From assembly GCA_013396995.1 (NCBI GenBank), contig VWZP01007308.1, positions 188,814 through 252,813 on the forward strand: a DNA stretch of 64,000 nt. Direction: 5' to 3'. The notes under the pieces are model-generated. The model was not told the origin of the DNA, ran no database searches, and saw only the letters and a list, made by a program, of their open reading frames with translations. The DNA comes from Dicaeum eximium (Eukaryota > Chordata > Aves > Passeriformes > Dicaeidae). Positions 57,501 through 62,617 of this stretch are shown here, one piece after another (positions within the stretch are counted from its first letter, which is position 1; each line of letters begins with the position of its first letter). The translations under genes were made by a program, and so were the position numbers.

Positions 57501-60159
57501 CCACGAGTTTTATCCCAAATAACACCCAGTCCTTCATCTGGCTGCATCCCAAAGGATTTTGCCTGGGTTTGGAGGCAGCTGCGGGTGCTCAGCCCCTGCA
57601 GGTTGGACTTTCCCCAATCCAGGTGAAAGTTTTTGGGAGAGCAGGTTAATGGAAGAGGGAAAACCAGAGCTCTTTCCTTGGGAAATGTACATTGGAGAGG
57701 TTAAATGTCACTGTGGAGGAATAAAGTGATAATAAAATATGTACATATTGGATAAAATATGTACATGTTGCAGTTATGGCTGTTCATGTCCCTCCTCAGC
57801 CTTGCTCACAATACCTGGGACAGACATTGGGGTGGTGGCCTTTCCCTGAGTTCTGGAGCAGAGGGAAATCTGCTCTCCTGGCTGTGATATCCCTGGGTGG
57901 CCGAGGCCAGGGAGCCTGCAGCAGCTGAGGGGGAGCAGGAGGGAGCAGAAGGGCACTTTGCTCTCAGCAGCCAGTGGGAGCTGAGCATGGCTGTGTGCTA
58001 AATTCAATCAAAGAGATGGGCTGTAATTGAATCAGTGGGGGCTCAGGGCAGGGCTAGGTGAGCTCTGTGTCTGTCACAGCGAGGGGACACGAGATGTCCT
58101 TGGAATTGCTTTAAGCCTCGTTCCAGGGGAATCTCAGGAGCTTGGCAGGGCTGGGAGTGTGCAGCAGTTACAGCATCAAGGTGGGCTCCTCACAGCTGCT
58201 CCAATGGCTTTAGGGCTCTGCTGAGTTCTTGCTTCATTCTCTTCTCACCACAAGTGTGGCGCAGGGAAATGCCAGCCTGGATTCCATCCCAGCAAATGGG
58301 TGCTCATCCTCTCCTCTGAAAGTGGGAATGACTTCCTAGGGATGAGTGAGTGTCACAGTGGTCCAGTCTGGTGACCTGCTGGTGTTGGACTGGGAGAGAC
58401 TGGGACATCCAGGATCACAAAACTCACTATGACACGTCAGGGATGCTCTGAGCATCACTGCCACCCAGGGTCTGGAGGCAAGGGGGTGCCCCACCACTTC
58501 CCTTCCCTGAATCCCAAACCTCTGTTTATTCTGACTGTGCTCAGGAAGCCTGAGAAGGAATTTTCAGTGTTTCAGCCTGTAGGAATAAGTGTGGGGATGT
58601 CCAAGCATAAGAAAGTTCAAACCTTCTCTTTCATGGAAGTCTCCTCATACGGGCAAAGGACTAACCAGAGCCCTCTTTCCCAGGAGGTGATGTGGGAGCT
58701 TGGTTTATTTACCACTTTAGGGGATTTTGGATGAAACATGAATGAATTCCCATCCAATGCAAACAGTGACTTAAATGGTGTGACTAAAGAGCATTTCCCC
58801 TTCTGGCTGTGTTAGGTCTCTGGAGTCACAAAGCTGCAGGTTCTCTCTGACCTTTCTGGGAAAAACCAGCTATTGGGGACCTGCCCTTCTGGAAGGAAAT
58901 TCTACGGGGGAAAGAAAAGGTCTTTTTTATGGCCCTTAGTAAACAACTCTTTTTCCTTTCTTTGCAACCTGTCCTAAAGTTGTGCTTTTATTTTTTTTCC
59001 TTGTCCCATCTGGCCACTTAAGGAGATGATCCAACTGTGGGCATTTCTGGACCCTTTATAAAGTGAAACGTGCAAAATCCCAGCAGGCAGAAGATGTTAT
59101 AATGCTTAATTTTTAGCATGAGAGATGAGCAATTAAAGGGCTGGGAGACAGCTGCTGAGATAACTTGGTCAGAAAGTTCCTTAAGTGAGTGAGATTTGGC
59201 CGAAAGAAAACCTGTCCAAGAGGAGCCAAAGATGTGTGCATGGAAGGGCACAAGAGGAGGTGGGCTCAGCTGGGATGACTTCCCATCATTTCCCTTAATT
59301 CCTTCCTTGCTGCATGTTGCTAACAGGCAGTGTGTGACCGGAGCTGGAGTTTATCCCTAAATTCATCCTGGTGCTAAGTGAGGAGCAGGATGGGGGAGCT
59401 CCTCTGGAGTTTATCCCTAAATTCATCCTGGTGCTAAGTGAGGAGCAGGATGGGGGAGCTCCTCTGGAGCTAAATTCATCCTGGTGCTAAGTGAGGAGCA
59501 GGATGGGGGAGCTCCTCTGGAGTTTATCCCTAAATTCATCCTGGTGTTAAGTGAGGAGCAGGATGGGGGAGCTCCTCTGGAGTTTATCCCTAAATTCATC
59601 CTGGTGTTAAGTGAGGAGCAGGACAGGGAGGCTGCTCTGGAGCTTCCCTGAGCTCTTCCTCCCAGCCCCACCCAGCCCAAAGGCTCTTGTTCTCACCAGT
59701 TCATGCTCTGGTGCCTCATTAATGTTTGCATATGGCAAAGAGCAATTTCCACCCTCGGTTTCCACTGCAATGGCACAGGGTGCAGGACTGCCTGTGCTCT
59801 GCCCGTGCTGCTCCACTCCTGCTCATGGAAGCACAGTCAGCTCCCCTGCACCACTCTCCCTGTCTCTGGAAGGAGCTGATTTCTCTTTTACTCTCCTGTG
59901 CCCAGGGTGCAGGACACGGGTGTGACTCTCCCCTCCTCTGCTGTGGTGTGTGGGGAGCAAGGAGTTTGCAAACCCAGGCAGGGCCTGCAACACACAGCTA
60001 ATGACCTTCTCCCTGCCTGTGTTTCCTTTACGTCAGAAGTCGGAGTGCTTATTAAGTTTGGAGGCTTACTCCCAGGAGCAGAAGAAGAGGATCTGCTGGT
60101 GTCTGGCTGAGAACATCACCAAGCAGCAACATCCGGCAGCAGCTCCTACGGAGAGCAAG
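15471..60159 (+). CDS. RGS3: RGS3 gene, in-window coding span (3' partial)
   Basis: Joining 15471-15558, 19087-19137, 20884-20942, 21571-21665, 22496-22564, 23269-23329, 24593-24683, 25295-25362, 29279-29360, 30034-30139, 30429-30762, 31128-31167, 34352-34539, 36294-36377, 42508-42619, 48425-48465 and 60037-60159 gives 1692 bases (564 codons) with no stop and every phase matched. Domain order: C2 (about 31-165), linker (172-194), PDZ (195 to about 270), basic linker, PH-like (about 433-560). RGS3 is a GTPase-activating protein for Gi- and Gq-class alpha subunits, a function that resides in the C-terminal RGS domain, which is outside this window. Alternative starts are at 9733 (candidate, via 14471) and 26994. 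Confidence 0.95.
15571..15620. repeat. 15-bp GC-rich unit, three copies plus partial
   Basis: ccggctcggggagcc repeats at 15571, 15586 and 15601 with a partial fourth. It starts 12 bases after the donor of the MEAG exon. Confidence 0.93.
19017..19075. repeat. 12-bp repeat in the splice-acceptor region
   Basis: agcctgtcctgc repeats four times and then degenerates into agcctgtcccctctg, forming the pyrimidine tract of the acceptor at 19086. The array contains several CTG/CAG words, so decoy AGs lie upstream of the real acceptor. Confidence 0.93.
19087..19137 (+). CDS. RGS3: RGS3 C2-domain exon 1 (QLKLSIEV)
   Basis: 51 bases (2+48+1) read QLKLSIEVRGRTLVLH, with split Gly at the start and split Val at the end; donor GTGAGT at 19138. 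This is the first beta strand of the C2 domain and corresponds to human QLRLSIDAQDRVLLLH. Both the 14471 and the 15471 exons splice here. In the 15471 isoform it is residues 30-47. The acceptor is ccctctgtccccag. Confidence 0.95.
19138..20883 (+). other. RGS3 intron with 12-bp minisatellite
   Basis: Apart from the minisatellite at 20129-20528, this is unique sequence in which I see no gene. Long open frames on both strands (up to 300 codons) come from the repeat, whose unit length is divisible by three. Confidence 0.8.
20129..20528. repeat. 12-bp minisatellite, about 400 bp
   Basis: The unit ctggcacatccc, with variants ctggtacacccc and ctggcacaaccc, repeats about 30 times. The core from about 20268 to 20427 is about 13 uninterrupted copies with almost no variation, which suggests recent expansion and likely length polymorphism. 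Confidence 0.97.
20884..20942 (+). CDS. RGS3: RGS3 C2-domain exon 2 (MEAKGL...SYVK)
   Basis: 59 bases read (V)MEAKGLMGTEYRVCNSYVK; acceptor ttcctttccag, donor GTGGGT at 20943. This is the C2 stretch that in calcium-binding C2 domains carries loop 1 and the DPYVK motif. Here it reads CNSYVK, so the usual Asp is Asn and Pro is Ser; human RGS3 keeps CDPYVK. Residues 47-66 of the 15471 isoform. The change points to a C2 domain that does not use calcium. Confidence 0.95.
20943..21570 (+). other. RGS3 intron, nothing recognised
   Basis: Unique intronic sequence with no repeat or conserved element recognised. It ends in the acceptor cttcttttcctcccaaag. Confidence 0.8.
21571..21665 (+). CDS. RGS3: RGS3 C2-domain exon 3 (MSIVPD...FHEHF)
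   Basis: 95 bases (31 codons + 2) read MSIVPDADWKCRQKTKTV then PDSKNPVFHEHFV; donor GTGAGT at 21666. It contains the K(T)KT...NPVF(H)EHF core typical of C2 domains, paralleling human RHQKTQTVPDCRDPAFHEHF. The polybasic run KCRQKTK could bind acidic lipid, by analogy with other C2 domains. Residues 67-98, ending in a split Phe codon. Confidence 0.95.
21666..22495 (+). other. RGS3 intron, nothing recognised
   Basis: Unique intronic sequence with no repeat recognised. The acceptor at its end is gtcctcttgttacag. Confidence 0.8.
22496..22564 (+). CDS. RGS3: RGS3 C2-domain exon 4 (PVQEEDEQKRLLVTVWNR)
   Basis: 69 bases (1+66+2) read PVQEEDEQKRLLVTVWNR then ERNS and a split Arg; donor GTAAGG at 22565. 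It is nearly identical to human PVQEEDDQKRLLVTVWNR. The strand after VTVW is where calcium-binding C2 domains carry D-x-D; here it reads WNRERNS, with no Asp, as in human. Residues 98-121. Confidence 0.96.
22565..23268 (+). other. RGS3 intron, nothing recognised
   Basis: Unique GC-rich intronic sequence. I see no repeat, RNA gene or extra exon. The acceptor is ggttgtcctgcag. Confidence 0.8.
23269..23329 (+). CDS. RGS3: RGS3 C2-domain exon 5 (QSKLIGCMSFGVKSLL)
   Basis: 61 bases (1+60) read QSKLIGCMSFGVKSLLSLDK; donor GTACCC at 23330. The IGCMSFGVKSLL strand is the conserved late C2 strand (human GLIGCMSFGVKSLLTPDK). Residues 121-141. Confidence 0.96.
23330..24592 (+). other. RGS3 intron with one CR1 fragment
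   Basis: It contains a minus-strand CR1 fragment at 24038-24165 and a short TG run (24472-24483). No other feature was recognised. Confidence 0.8.
24038..24165 (-). mobile_element. CR1 LINE 3' fragment
   Basis: The plus strand reads agaatcacagaatatcctga, gctggaagggacccacaggg, then gtccaactcctgcacag, the reverse complement of the tail of a CR1 subfamily distinct from the commonest one here. Confidence 0.82.
24593..24683 (+). CDS. RGS3: RGS3 C2-domain exon 6 (EISGWYYLLGEDLGRTKH)
   Basis: 91 bases (30 codons + 1) read EISGWYYLLGEDLGRTKHLK then VAMRRLKQST; acceptor ccctccccacag, donor GTGTGT at 24684. It is the closing strand of the C2 domain and almost matches human EISGWYYLLGEHLGRTKHLKVARRRL. 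The basic KVAMRRLK end marks the C2 border. Residues 142-172. Confidence 0.96.
24684..25294 (+). other. RGS3 intron, nothing recognised
   Basis: Unique sequence. Its end is unusually AU-rich for this gene (aaaaatattttacaaataatttcag), with a weak pyrimidine tract at the acceptor. Confidence 0.8.
25295..25362 (+). CDS. RGS3: RGS3 C2-PDZ linker exon
   Basis: 68 bases (2+66) read EVKPGSQSSAQESQDTVTL then QQLK; donor GTGAGT at 25363. The phases fit both neighbours exactly, joining the C2 end to ITIPRG of the PDZ domain. The text is a Ser/Gln-rich flexible linker; in human the equivalent is a different sequence ending KKLK before ITIPRG, so only the ends are conserved. It contains two SQ dipeptides. 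The PDZ-RGS3 isoform leaves it out. Residues 172-194. Confidence 0.88.
26780..27050 (+). promoter_or_regulatory. RGS3: Internal promoter region of PDZ-RGS3
   Basis: The bases before the ATG at 26994 are locally CpG-enriched (cacgctcgtgcgctgcgaag, gggatcgctgcgggagccgc, ctcgcggcggttcg) within an otherwise CpG-poor intron. The recognised PDZ-RGS3 start exon requires a promoter here. No TATA box was seen. Confidence 0.6.
26994..27047 (+). CDS. RGS3: PDZ-RGS3 alternative first exon
   Basis: ATG opens exactly 18 codons, MNRFNGLCKVCSERRYRQ, followed by a donor GTCTGT at 27048. This matches the N terminus I know for mammalian PDZ-RGS3, which continues ITIPRG; the exon at 29279 starts with that sequence in phase 0, so the splice is exact. 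The isoform lacks the C2 domain and starts directly with the PDZ domain. By family knowledge, PDZ-RGS3 binds the C terminus of B-type ephrins and dampens G-protein (chemokine) signalling in neural cells. The two-Cys, basic leader is essentially invariant with mammals. Confidence 0.97.
27290..27362. repeat. AT-rich low-complexity patch
   Basis: taaatagatataaattatta and the following bases to 27362 are almost pure A/T. It lies 250 bases after the PDZ-RGS3 first exon. No gene is present. Confidence 0.85.
28205..28270 (-). mobile_element. CR1 LINE terminal fragment
   Basis: Short reverse-complement CR1 end (gaacatcctgaactggaaga, then gagtccaactcctggctgg). It resembles the copy at 24038. Confidence 0.65.
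29279..29360 (+). CDS. RGS3: RGS3 PDZ-domain exon 1 (ITIPRGTDGFGF)
   Basis: 82 bases (27 codons + 1) read ITIPRGTDGFGFTICCDSPV then RVQAVDS and a split Gly; donor GTAAGA at 29361. GFGF is the carboxylate-binding loop of the PDZ domain. Only one residue differs from the human text I know in this stretch (T for K after RG). It is the common acceptor for the C2-containing transcripts and the PDZ-RGS3 transcript. Residues 195-222. Confidence 0.97.
29361..30033 (+). other. RGS3 intron, nothing recognised
   Basis: Unique intronic sequence with no repeat recognised. It ends in the acceptor tttgtccctctcag. Confidence 0.8.
30034..30139 (+). CDS. RGS3: RGS3 PDZ-domain exon 2 (GGPAEKAGLQQLD)
   Basis: 106 bases (2+102+2) read GPAEKAGLQQLDTVLQLNEQ then PVEHWKCVELAHEI and a split Arg; donor GTGAGT at 30140. 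It supplies the GGPAxxAGLxxLDxVLxLN motif typical of PDZ domains and the ligand-groove helix (EHWKCVELAHEI). Nearly identical to human. Residues 222-257. Confidence 0.97.
30429..30762 (+). CDS. RGS3: RGS3 PDZ end and basic linker exon
   Basis: 334 bases (1+333). It begins NCPTEIILLVWRLVPQVKP, the last PDZ strand, and continues with a linker containing TRRSSCKSTYDLQSPPNKRE, a less conserved middle, then NYIILAPLNPGSQ and a donor GTGGGC at 30763. This is the largest RGS3 exon in the window. Human reads RASCKSTHDLQSPPNKREKN and NYIILAPLNPGSQ at the same places, while the middle differs. RRSSCKS fits a basophilic-kinase or 14-3-3-type site by motif only. Residues 257-368. Confidence 0.96.
30763..31127 (+). 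other. Short RGS3 intron, nothing recognised
   Basis: Unique sequence ending in the acceptor ctctctgtccctttcag. Confidence 0.8.
31128..31167 (+). CDS. RGS3: RGS3 40-nt micro-exon (LLRPVYQED)
   Basis: 13 codons plus one base read LLRPVYQEDNTTL and a split Gly; donor GTAAGC at 31168. It matches human LLRPVYQEDTIPE at the same place. Residues 369-382. Confidence 0.94.
31168..34351 (+). other. RGS3 intron with a CR1 copy
   Basis: Mostly unique sequence. It holds one minus-strand CR1 piece at 33715-33975. No further exon was recognised. The acceptor is ctgcctcctctgtccatccag. Confidence 0.8.
33715..33975 (-). mobile_element. CR1 LINE internal segment
   Basis: The plus strand reads ctctcctggagccccttta, cctctccaggtgagcacccc, then ctccagctccttcctgtgct, the reverse complement of the part of CR1 just upstream of the tail. 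The terminal 250 bases or so of the element are missing, unlike the usual 5'-truncated copies. Confidence 0.85.
34352..34539 (+). CDS. RGS3: RGS3 exon with MKTVQTMK and YGTYVTLAPKV
   Basis: 188 bases (2+186) begin NGCKGKSHTGSGRKSRLMKT, continue VQTMKSYGNYQNCTIVRPHI, and end SYGTYVTLAPKVLVFPIFVQ; donor GTCAGT at 34540. It aligns with human KGKSYTGLGKKSRLMKTVQTM and the YGTYVTLAPKVLVFPVFVQ block. GRKSRLMK is a basic cluster. The last 12 residues start the PH-like module. Residues 382-444. Confidence 0.96.
34540..36293 (+). other. RGS3 intron with a CR1 copy
   Basis: It contains a minus-strand CR1 segment at 34910-35160. A 292-codon minus-strand open frame overlaps the rest but has no recognisable content. 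The acceptor is preceded by a long T/C tract and ends catccaaacatag. Confidence 0.8.
34910..35160 (-). mobile_element. CR1 LINE segment
   Basis: Reverse-complement CR1 covering the tail-proximal part (ccctctggcagtgggaagcc, then ctctcctggagccccttta, then ctctcccagcctggctccag). It shares about 115 nearly identical bases with the copy at 33715 but extends further to the element's 3' side, so these are two insertions rather than one split element. Confidence 0.87.
36294..36377 (+). CDS. RGS3: RGS3 PH-like exon (PLDLCNPARTLLLSEELLL)
   Basis: 84 bases, 28 codons, read PLDLCNPARTLLLSEELLLH then ESRNRTTQ; donor GTAAAA at 36378. It matches human PLDLCNPARTLLLSEELLLYE with few changes. The LLLSEELLL strand reads like the early beta strands of a PH fold. 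Residues 445-472. Confidence 0.96.
36443..36775 (-). mobile_element. CR1 LINE, about 330-bp 3' segment
   Basis: Begins on the plus strand with tcatagaaccaccatgcttt, ggttggaagggaccttaagc, then the full reverse-complement tail (ccctgccatgggcaggga, gcctgcccaccctcacaggg) up to gctctcctggagccccttt. It is the longest minus-strand copy in the window. Confidence 0.92.
37038..37172 (-). mobile_element. Diverged CR1 LINE fragment
   Basis: gcacagtggttcaggctgaa, ggcaccactggaggtcatgc, then cttgttcagggatccc and caggattgtgtccacatgg resemble the reverse complement of an older CR1 subfamily tail. Confidence 0.6.
40236..40301. repeat. (CTCTGC)n hexanucleotide microsatellite
   Basis: About ten near-perfect CTCTGC units. 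It yields Leu-Cys, Ser-Ala or Pro-Leu dipeptide runs in different frames, none of them a real protein. Intronic and probably polymorphic. Confidence 0.97.
41445..41708 (+). mobile_element. CR1 LINE 3' end with terminal octamers
   Basis: Forward CR1 tail (gagatcagggcaaggttctt, then ccagagctccaggagtgttt, then tggtcccttcagctcagg) ending in three tandem octamers: attctatg, attccatg and attctgtg (41683-41706). These octamers are the diagnostic CR1 terminus. Confidence 0.93.
42508..42619 (+). CDS. RGS3: RGS3 PH-like exon (VTLFVYSDLLLFTKEDE)
   Basis: 112 bases (37 codons + 1) read VTLFVYSDLLLFTKEDEPGR then CNVLRNPLYLQSVKLQE and a split Gly; donor GTGAGT at 42620. Only a few residues differ from human VTLFAYSDLLLFTKEDEPGR. 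VTLFVYSDLLLFTKEDE is the strand-turn-strand typical of PH domains of the Rho-GEF type. Residues 473-510. Confidence 0.97.
42620..48424 (+). other. RGS3 5.8-kb intron
   Basis: It holds one plus-strand CR1 copy (43510-43700). No exon or RNA gene was recognised; large overlapping open frames around 44.7-48.3 kb on both strands show no known domain. The acceptor is tggtttttcttctctgcag. Confidence 0.75.
43510..43700 (+). mobile_element. Diverged CR1 LINE fragment
   Basis: gagttgcccagagaggttgt, gggatctccatgcctggagg, then ctccaacccaaattactctgg follow the order of an older CR1 tail in forward orientation. Confidence 0.7.
48425..48465 (+). CDS. RGS3: RGS3 41-nt micro-exon (SEDRKFCILYLAE)
   Basis: 41 bases (2+39) complete a Gly codon and read SEDRKFCILYLAE; donor GTGAGT at 48466. 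It matches human SEDLKFCVLYLAE apart from two changes. It is a small exon isolated between 5.8-kb and 11.6-kb introns, with a strong pyrimidine-rich acceptor. FCILYLAE is a beta strand of the PH-like fold. Residues 510-523. Confidence 0.96.
50996..51018. repeat. (TGTCC)n pentanucleotide run
   Basis: Four to five perfect TGTCC units; a short intronic microsatellite. Confidence 0.9.
52050..52280 (-). mobile_element. CR1 LINE fragment
   Basis: gaatcacagaatcccagaac, tgtccaggtgggtttggaat, gtctccagagagagggactc, then cagctgtcccagagctctgc form the reverse complement of a CR1 tail of the subfamily that reads gtttttgaatgtctccagag. Confidence 0.85.
52435..52615 (+). mobile_element. CR1 LINE 3' fragment
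   Basis: Forward CR1 tail (gaagctgtggctgcccctgg, ggagcagcctgggacagtgg, tttaaggtcccttccaaccc) lying about 150 bases from the oppositely oriented copy at 52050. Confidence 0.9.
53232..53390 (-). mobile_element. CR1 LINE 3' fragment
   Basis: gactggtttgggttggaagg, gactttaaagatcatcttgt, then cttggacacttgcagggatg: the reverse-complement CR1 tail. Confidence 0.88.
55658..55830 (-). mobile_element. CR1 LINE 3' fragment
   Basis: gaaccacagaataacagaat, ggtttgggttggaaggaacc, then ggccttgaacacttccaggg: the reverse-complement CR1 tail with the octamer-derived start. Confidence 0.9.
56430..56590 (+). mobile_element. CR1 LINE 3' fragment
   Basis: Forward CR1 tail (ctgcccctggatccctggca, gtgtccctgcccatggcagg) ending cctgtgattctgtgac. 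Confidence 0.9.
57732..57770. repeat. 20-bp direct duplication, AT-rich
   Basis: ataaaatatgtacat occurs at 57732-57746 and 57752-57766 with a 20-base period. A short local duplication. Confidence 0.85.
59015..59187. promoter_or_regulatory. Paired inverted CACTTAAGGA sites
   Basis: CACTTAAGGA (59015-59024) and its exact reverse complement TCCTTAAGTG (59178-59187) bound an AT-rich 173-base block. CACTTAA is the core recognised by NKX2-class homeodomain proteins, so this may be an enhancer with two facing sites; it could also be the remnant of a small inverted-repeat element, though the flanks show no target duplication. Inference only. Confidence 0.3.
59342..59641. repeat. 60-bp tandem array, about five copies
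   Basis: The unit, starting tggagtttatccctaaattc and including aggagcaggatgggggagct, repeats from about 59345. The first two copies match exactly over at least 55 bases, the third lacks about eight bases near its start, and the last degenerates near 59625. Because the unit is divisible by three, the minus strand shows a repetitive frame (NLGINSRGAPPSCSSLNTRM-like) that is not a gene. Confidence 0.96.
60037..60159 (+). CDS. RGS3: RGS3 PH-like last visible exon (KSECLLSLEAYSQEQKKR)
   Basis: 123 bases, 41 codons, read KSECLLSLEAYSQEQKKRIC then WCLAENITKQQHPAAAPTES and K; donor GTAAGA at 60160. It aligns with human KAECLFTLEAHSQEQKKRVCWC and continues through the helix CWCLAENITKQQ, which looks like the C-terminal helix of a PH domain. 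It ends in phase 0. In human the next residues are MFETEAD, an exon not found before 64000, so the rest of the gene, including the RGS domain, is outside. Residues 524-564. Confidence 0.96.
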
Positions 60160-61872
60160 GTAAGAGACCCACACGGGAGCTTGAAATTCCTGCCTGGAGC
60201 ACGGCAGGCTCTGCCTGTGTGGGGCTTTGCTCAGTGATGCTCCTGCCAGAAGAGCTGTGCAGGAGGCTGTTTGTTTGCCAGGTCAGGATTGAGTTTGTAT
60301 TCAGGCACTGCTGTGTCTGCAGCTTCCTGCCCTGCCTGGGGAGCAGTGGCTGCATTTGCATCTGCTGCCTGGAGCTGGGGCAGGCTGGGCTCACACCTCC
60401 AAGTACCTGTATTTGGATATTTGGACAGCTGAGGCATTACAACCCTGTGGCCAGCCTGCTCCAAGAACTTCTCTCTAGGGCAGGATGGAAAGCAGAGGGA
60501 GAGGTTCAAGCTGTGATCTCTGAGTGCTGATGAAAAGGCTGAGGTCATGGGAGTAGTGGGGCAGAGATTTGCTCCTTCTGTGCACTTCGGTGGGCTCACG
60601 TGTTTGATCCTGACCCCACAGATGTCCTCAAAGCACAGAGAGGTCATTTGGGGAGTGCTGTTTTTCATGCCCAGCAAGGCAGCCCCAGCACTTTTCCCAC
60701 ACTGAAGAGCTCCAGCCTGTCCCAGGAGTGCTGTCTCAGCAGCTCTGGCAGAGAAATGTGTGCGTGCAGGGCTCTGAAACTCTGTCACACACGCCTGGGA
60801 GTGCAGTGAACACCCTCATCCACCTCCTCTGAGGCTGGGGCTGCCCCACGGAGCTGTCTGGGACAGTGGCAGTCTCTGCTGGGTCATGCTGTGTCCCGGG
60901 GCTTGGGTTTGGATTGTTGGTGAGTGACACTGCTCTGGGAGAAGAGGAACCCCTGTGCTGAGTGTTTGAAGAGCTTTAAGTGCTGCAGATGGGAATTTCG
61001 GGGGTAAAACCCCTGGATCCCTCCCTTGGCTGGTGCAGGGTGGTGGAGCAGCTCCTGCCCCATGTCACTGTCCCCATGTGGGTGTGTGGCCAGACTGGCT
61101 CCAGGGCAGGTGGCTCGTCCTTGGGGCCGTGGCACAGCCGGAGCCGGCTGTGCTGCACTGCCCGCTCCTGGAGCAGGGAGATGCGGCTGTAGCTCTGCAG
61201 CCTCCCAAACTGGGTCAGCACAAACATCTCTGCAGGAGACAGCCTCTGGATTCCTTTTCCTGCACGTTTCAGGAGGACTAAAATAGCAACAGCAGCGCAC
61301 AAAGCCTGAGAACCTTGTTACCAACCAAACCTCCCACTCTCGAGCGGCCCCGGGCAGCTGATTCACCGAGGTGACAGCGCTGCCACGGCTCCTGCTGTCC
61401 TGTGGTGCATCTGGCTGGCACCACTGTGCCCAGGCACGGGGGCCCTGCTGGAATCCATGTGATGGGGCTGCTGCTGGGGCCTTGGTGGGGCTCTGTGCTC
61501 GGCTGGGTGTGATCCCCCCACAGACTGGGGATCATCCAGGGTGAAGCTGTGCAGGACATTTCCAGTCTGAGTATCTCAAACGGGTCCTACAAAGGGGCAT
61601 CTTGGTATTCCATCATGACAGGAGCTCTGGGCTTTCAGGGGGTGGTGCTGTTTGCCCTCCCCAGCCCAGGCTATTCATGGCAGGGCGTGGGGGTGTGCTC
61701 AGAGCAAAGCCCTGGAGCATCTGCTCCCTGAGTTGTGGAAGGAGCCTGGCCACTGGACAGGTGAAAAAGTACTCCAGAAAACATCACATCTCTTTCAAAG
61801 GCTTTTCTGTGCCTCAGTAGCCAAGAGGGTGTTCTTTGGGTGCTGTGGAGAGCCATCATGGGCCCGCCAAAG

Positions 61873-61905
61873 TTGTGACAAACTTTGTCACAAAGTTGTG
61901 ACAAA
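61873..61905. promoter_or_regulatory. Three alternating copies of TTGTGACAAA
   Basis: TTGTGACAAA (61873-61882), one base, its exact reverse complement TTTGTCACAA (61884-61893), two bases, then TTGTGACAAA again (61896-61905). Overlapping perfect palindromes of this kind suggest a clustered binding site or a hairpin-driven local duplication. No factor is assigned. Confidence 0.4.
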
Positions 61906-62560
61906 CCCCCGTTTATCTTGGCTTGCCAAAGCTGATGGAAATTCCACTGGTGGGGTGTTGGGCCAGGAGGGAGAAAAGGAGCTTGACAACAACTACCAGG
62001 CACTTTAAATTGAGTTTATAGCACCACTGCCATCCCAGCAAGGTGTAAAGTGCCCAAGATGCAATTTTAAAGCAAACTTGGTGTGAAATGCAAGAAGGAG
62101 AAGTGTGGGGACAGAGGTCCCAAGGGGACAGGGGAGGTTGCTTGGGGCAGGGTGGGCACACAGGGCTGGGCAGGAGCCTGACCTGGCAGAGCTGCAGCTG
62201 GGGCTGTGTCCAGGCTGGCTTGTTAGGACAGACCTCTCTGGGGATGCCAGAGCAGTGGGAGGCAGGAGCTGGGAAAATCAGCTGCTTCTTGCAAGGGAGA
62301 ACTGATCCATTAGCTTGGCTTACCAGTCATTTGATACCAGGGCTATTTAGGGGAAAAAAACAGTGTCTGTGCTCTGTGAACAGACAAATTAAGCTGGAAA
62401 TATTAGCCTGGCCAGGAATCTGATTTGCAAAGCCTTCAAAACTGCTCCAGCTCAGCGAGAGGCAGCTCTTTTTGCTGTGGCCACAGTCTGGCCAAGGGGA
62501 TGTGGGCTTTGCTGTGGGGTGGGAATGAAGGGCAGCAGAGCCTTGGTGCCAGGGAAGCTG

Positions 62561-62617
62561 AGCCATGTGCCAGCAGAGCTGTGCCATGTGCCAGCAGAGC
62601 TGTGCCACGTGCCAGCT
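62561..62617. repeat. 21-bp unit, three copies
   Basis: catgtgccagcagagctgtg repeats with a 21-base period, the third copy changed to cacgtgccagctgtg. Intronic, no gene. Confidence 0.88.

Larger units (their letters stand above)
48466..60036 (+). other. RGS3 11.6-kb intron
   Basis: The largest intron in the window. It holds CR1 copies at 52050-52280 (-), 52435-52615 (+), 53232-53390 (-), 55658-55830 (-) and 56430-56590 (+), a TGTCC run (50996-51018), a 20-bp direct duplication (57732-57770), a 10-base inverted pair (59015/59187) and a 60-bp array (59342-59641). I recognise no exon or RNA gene. The acceptor is tgtgtttcctttacgtcag. Confidence 0.75.
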
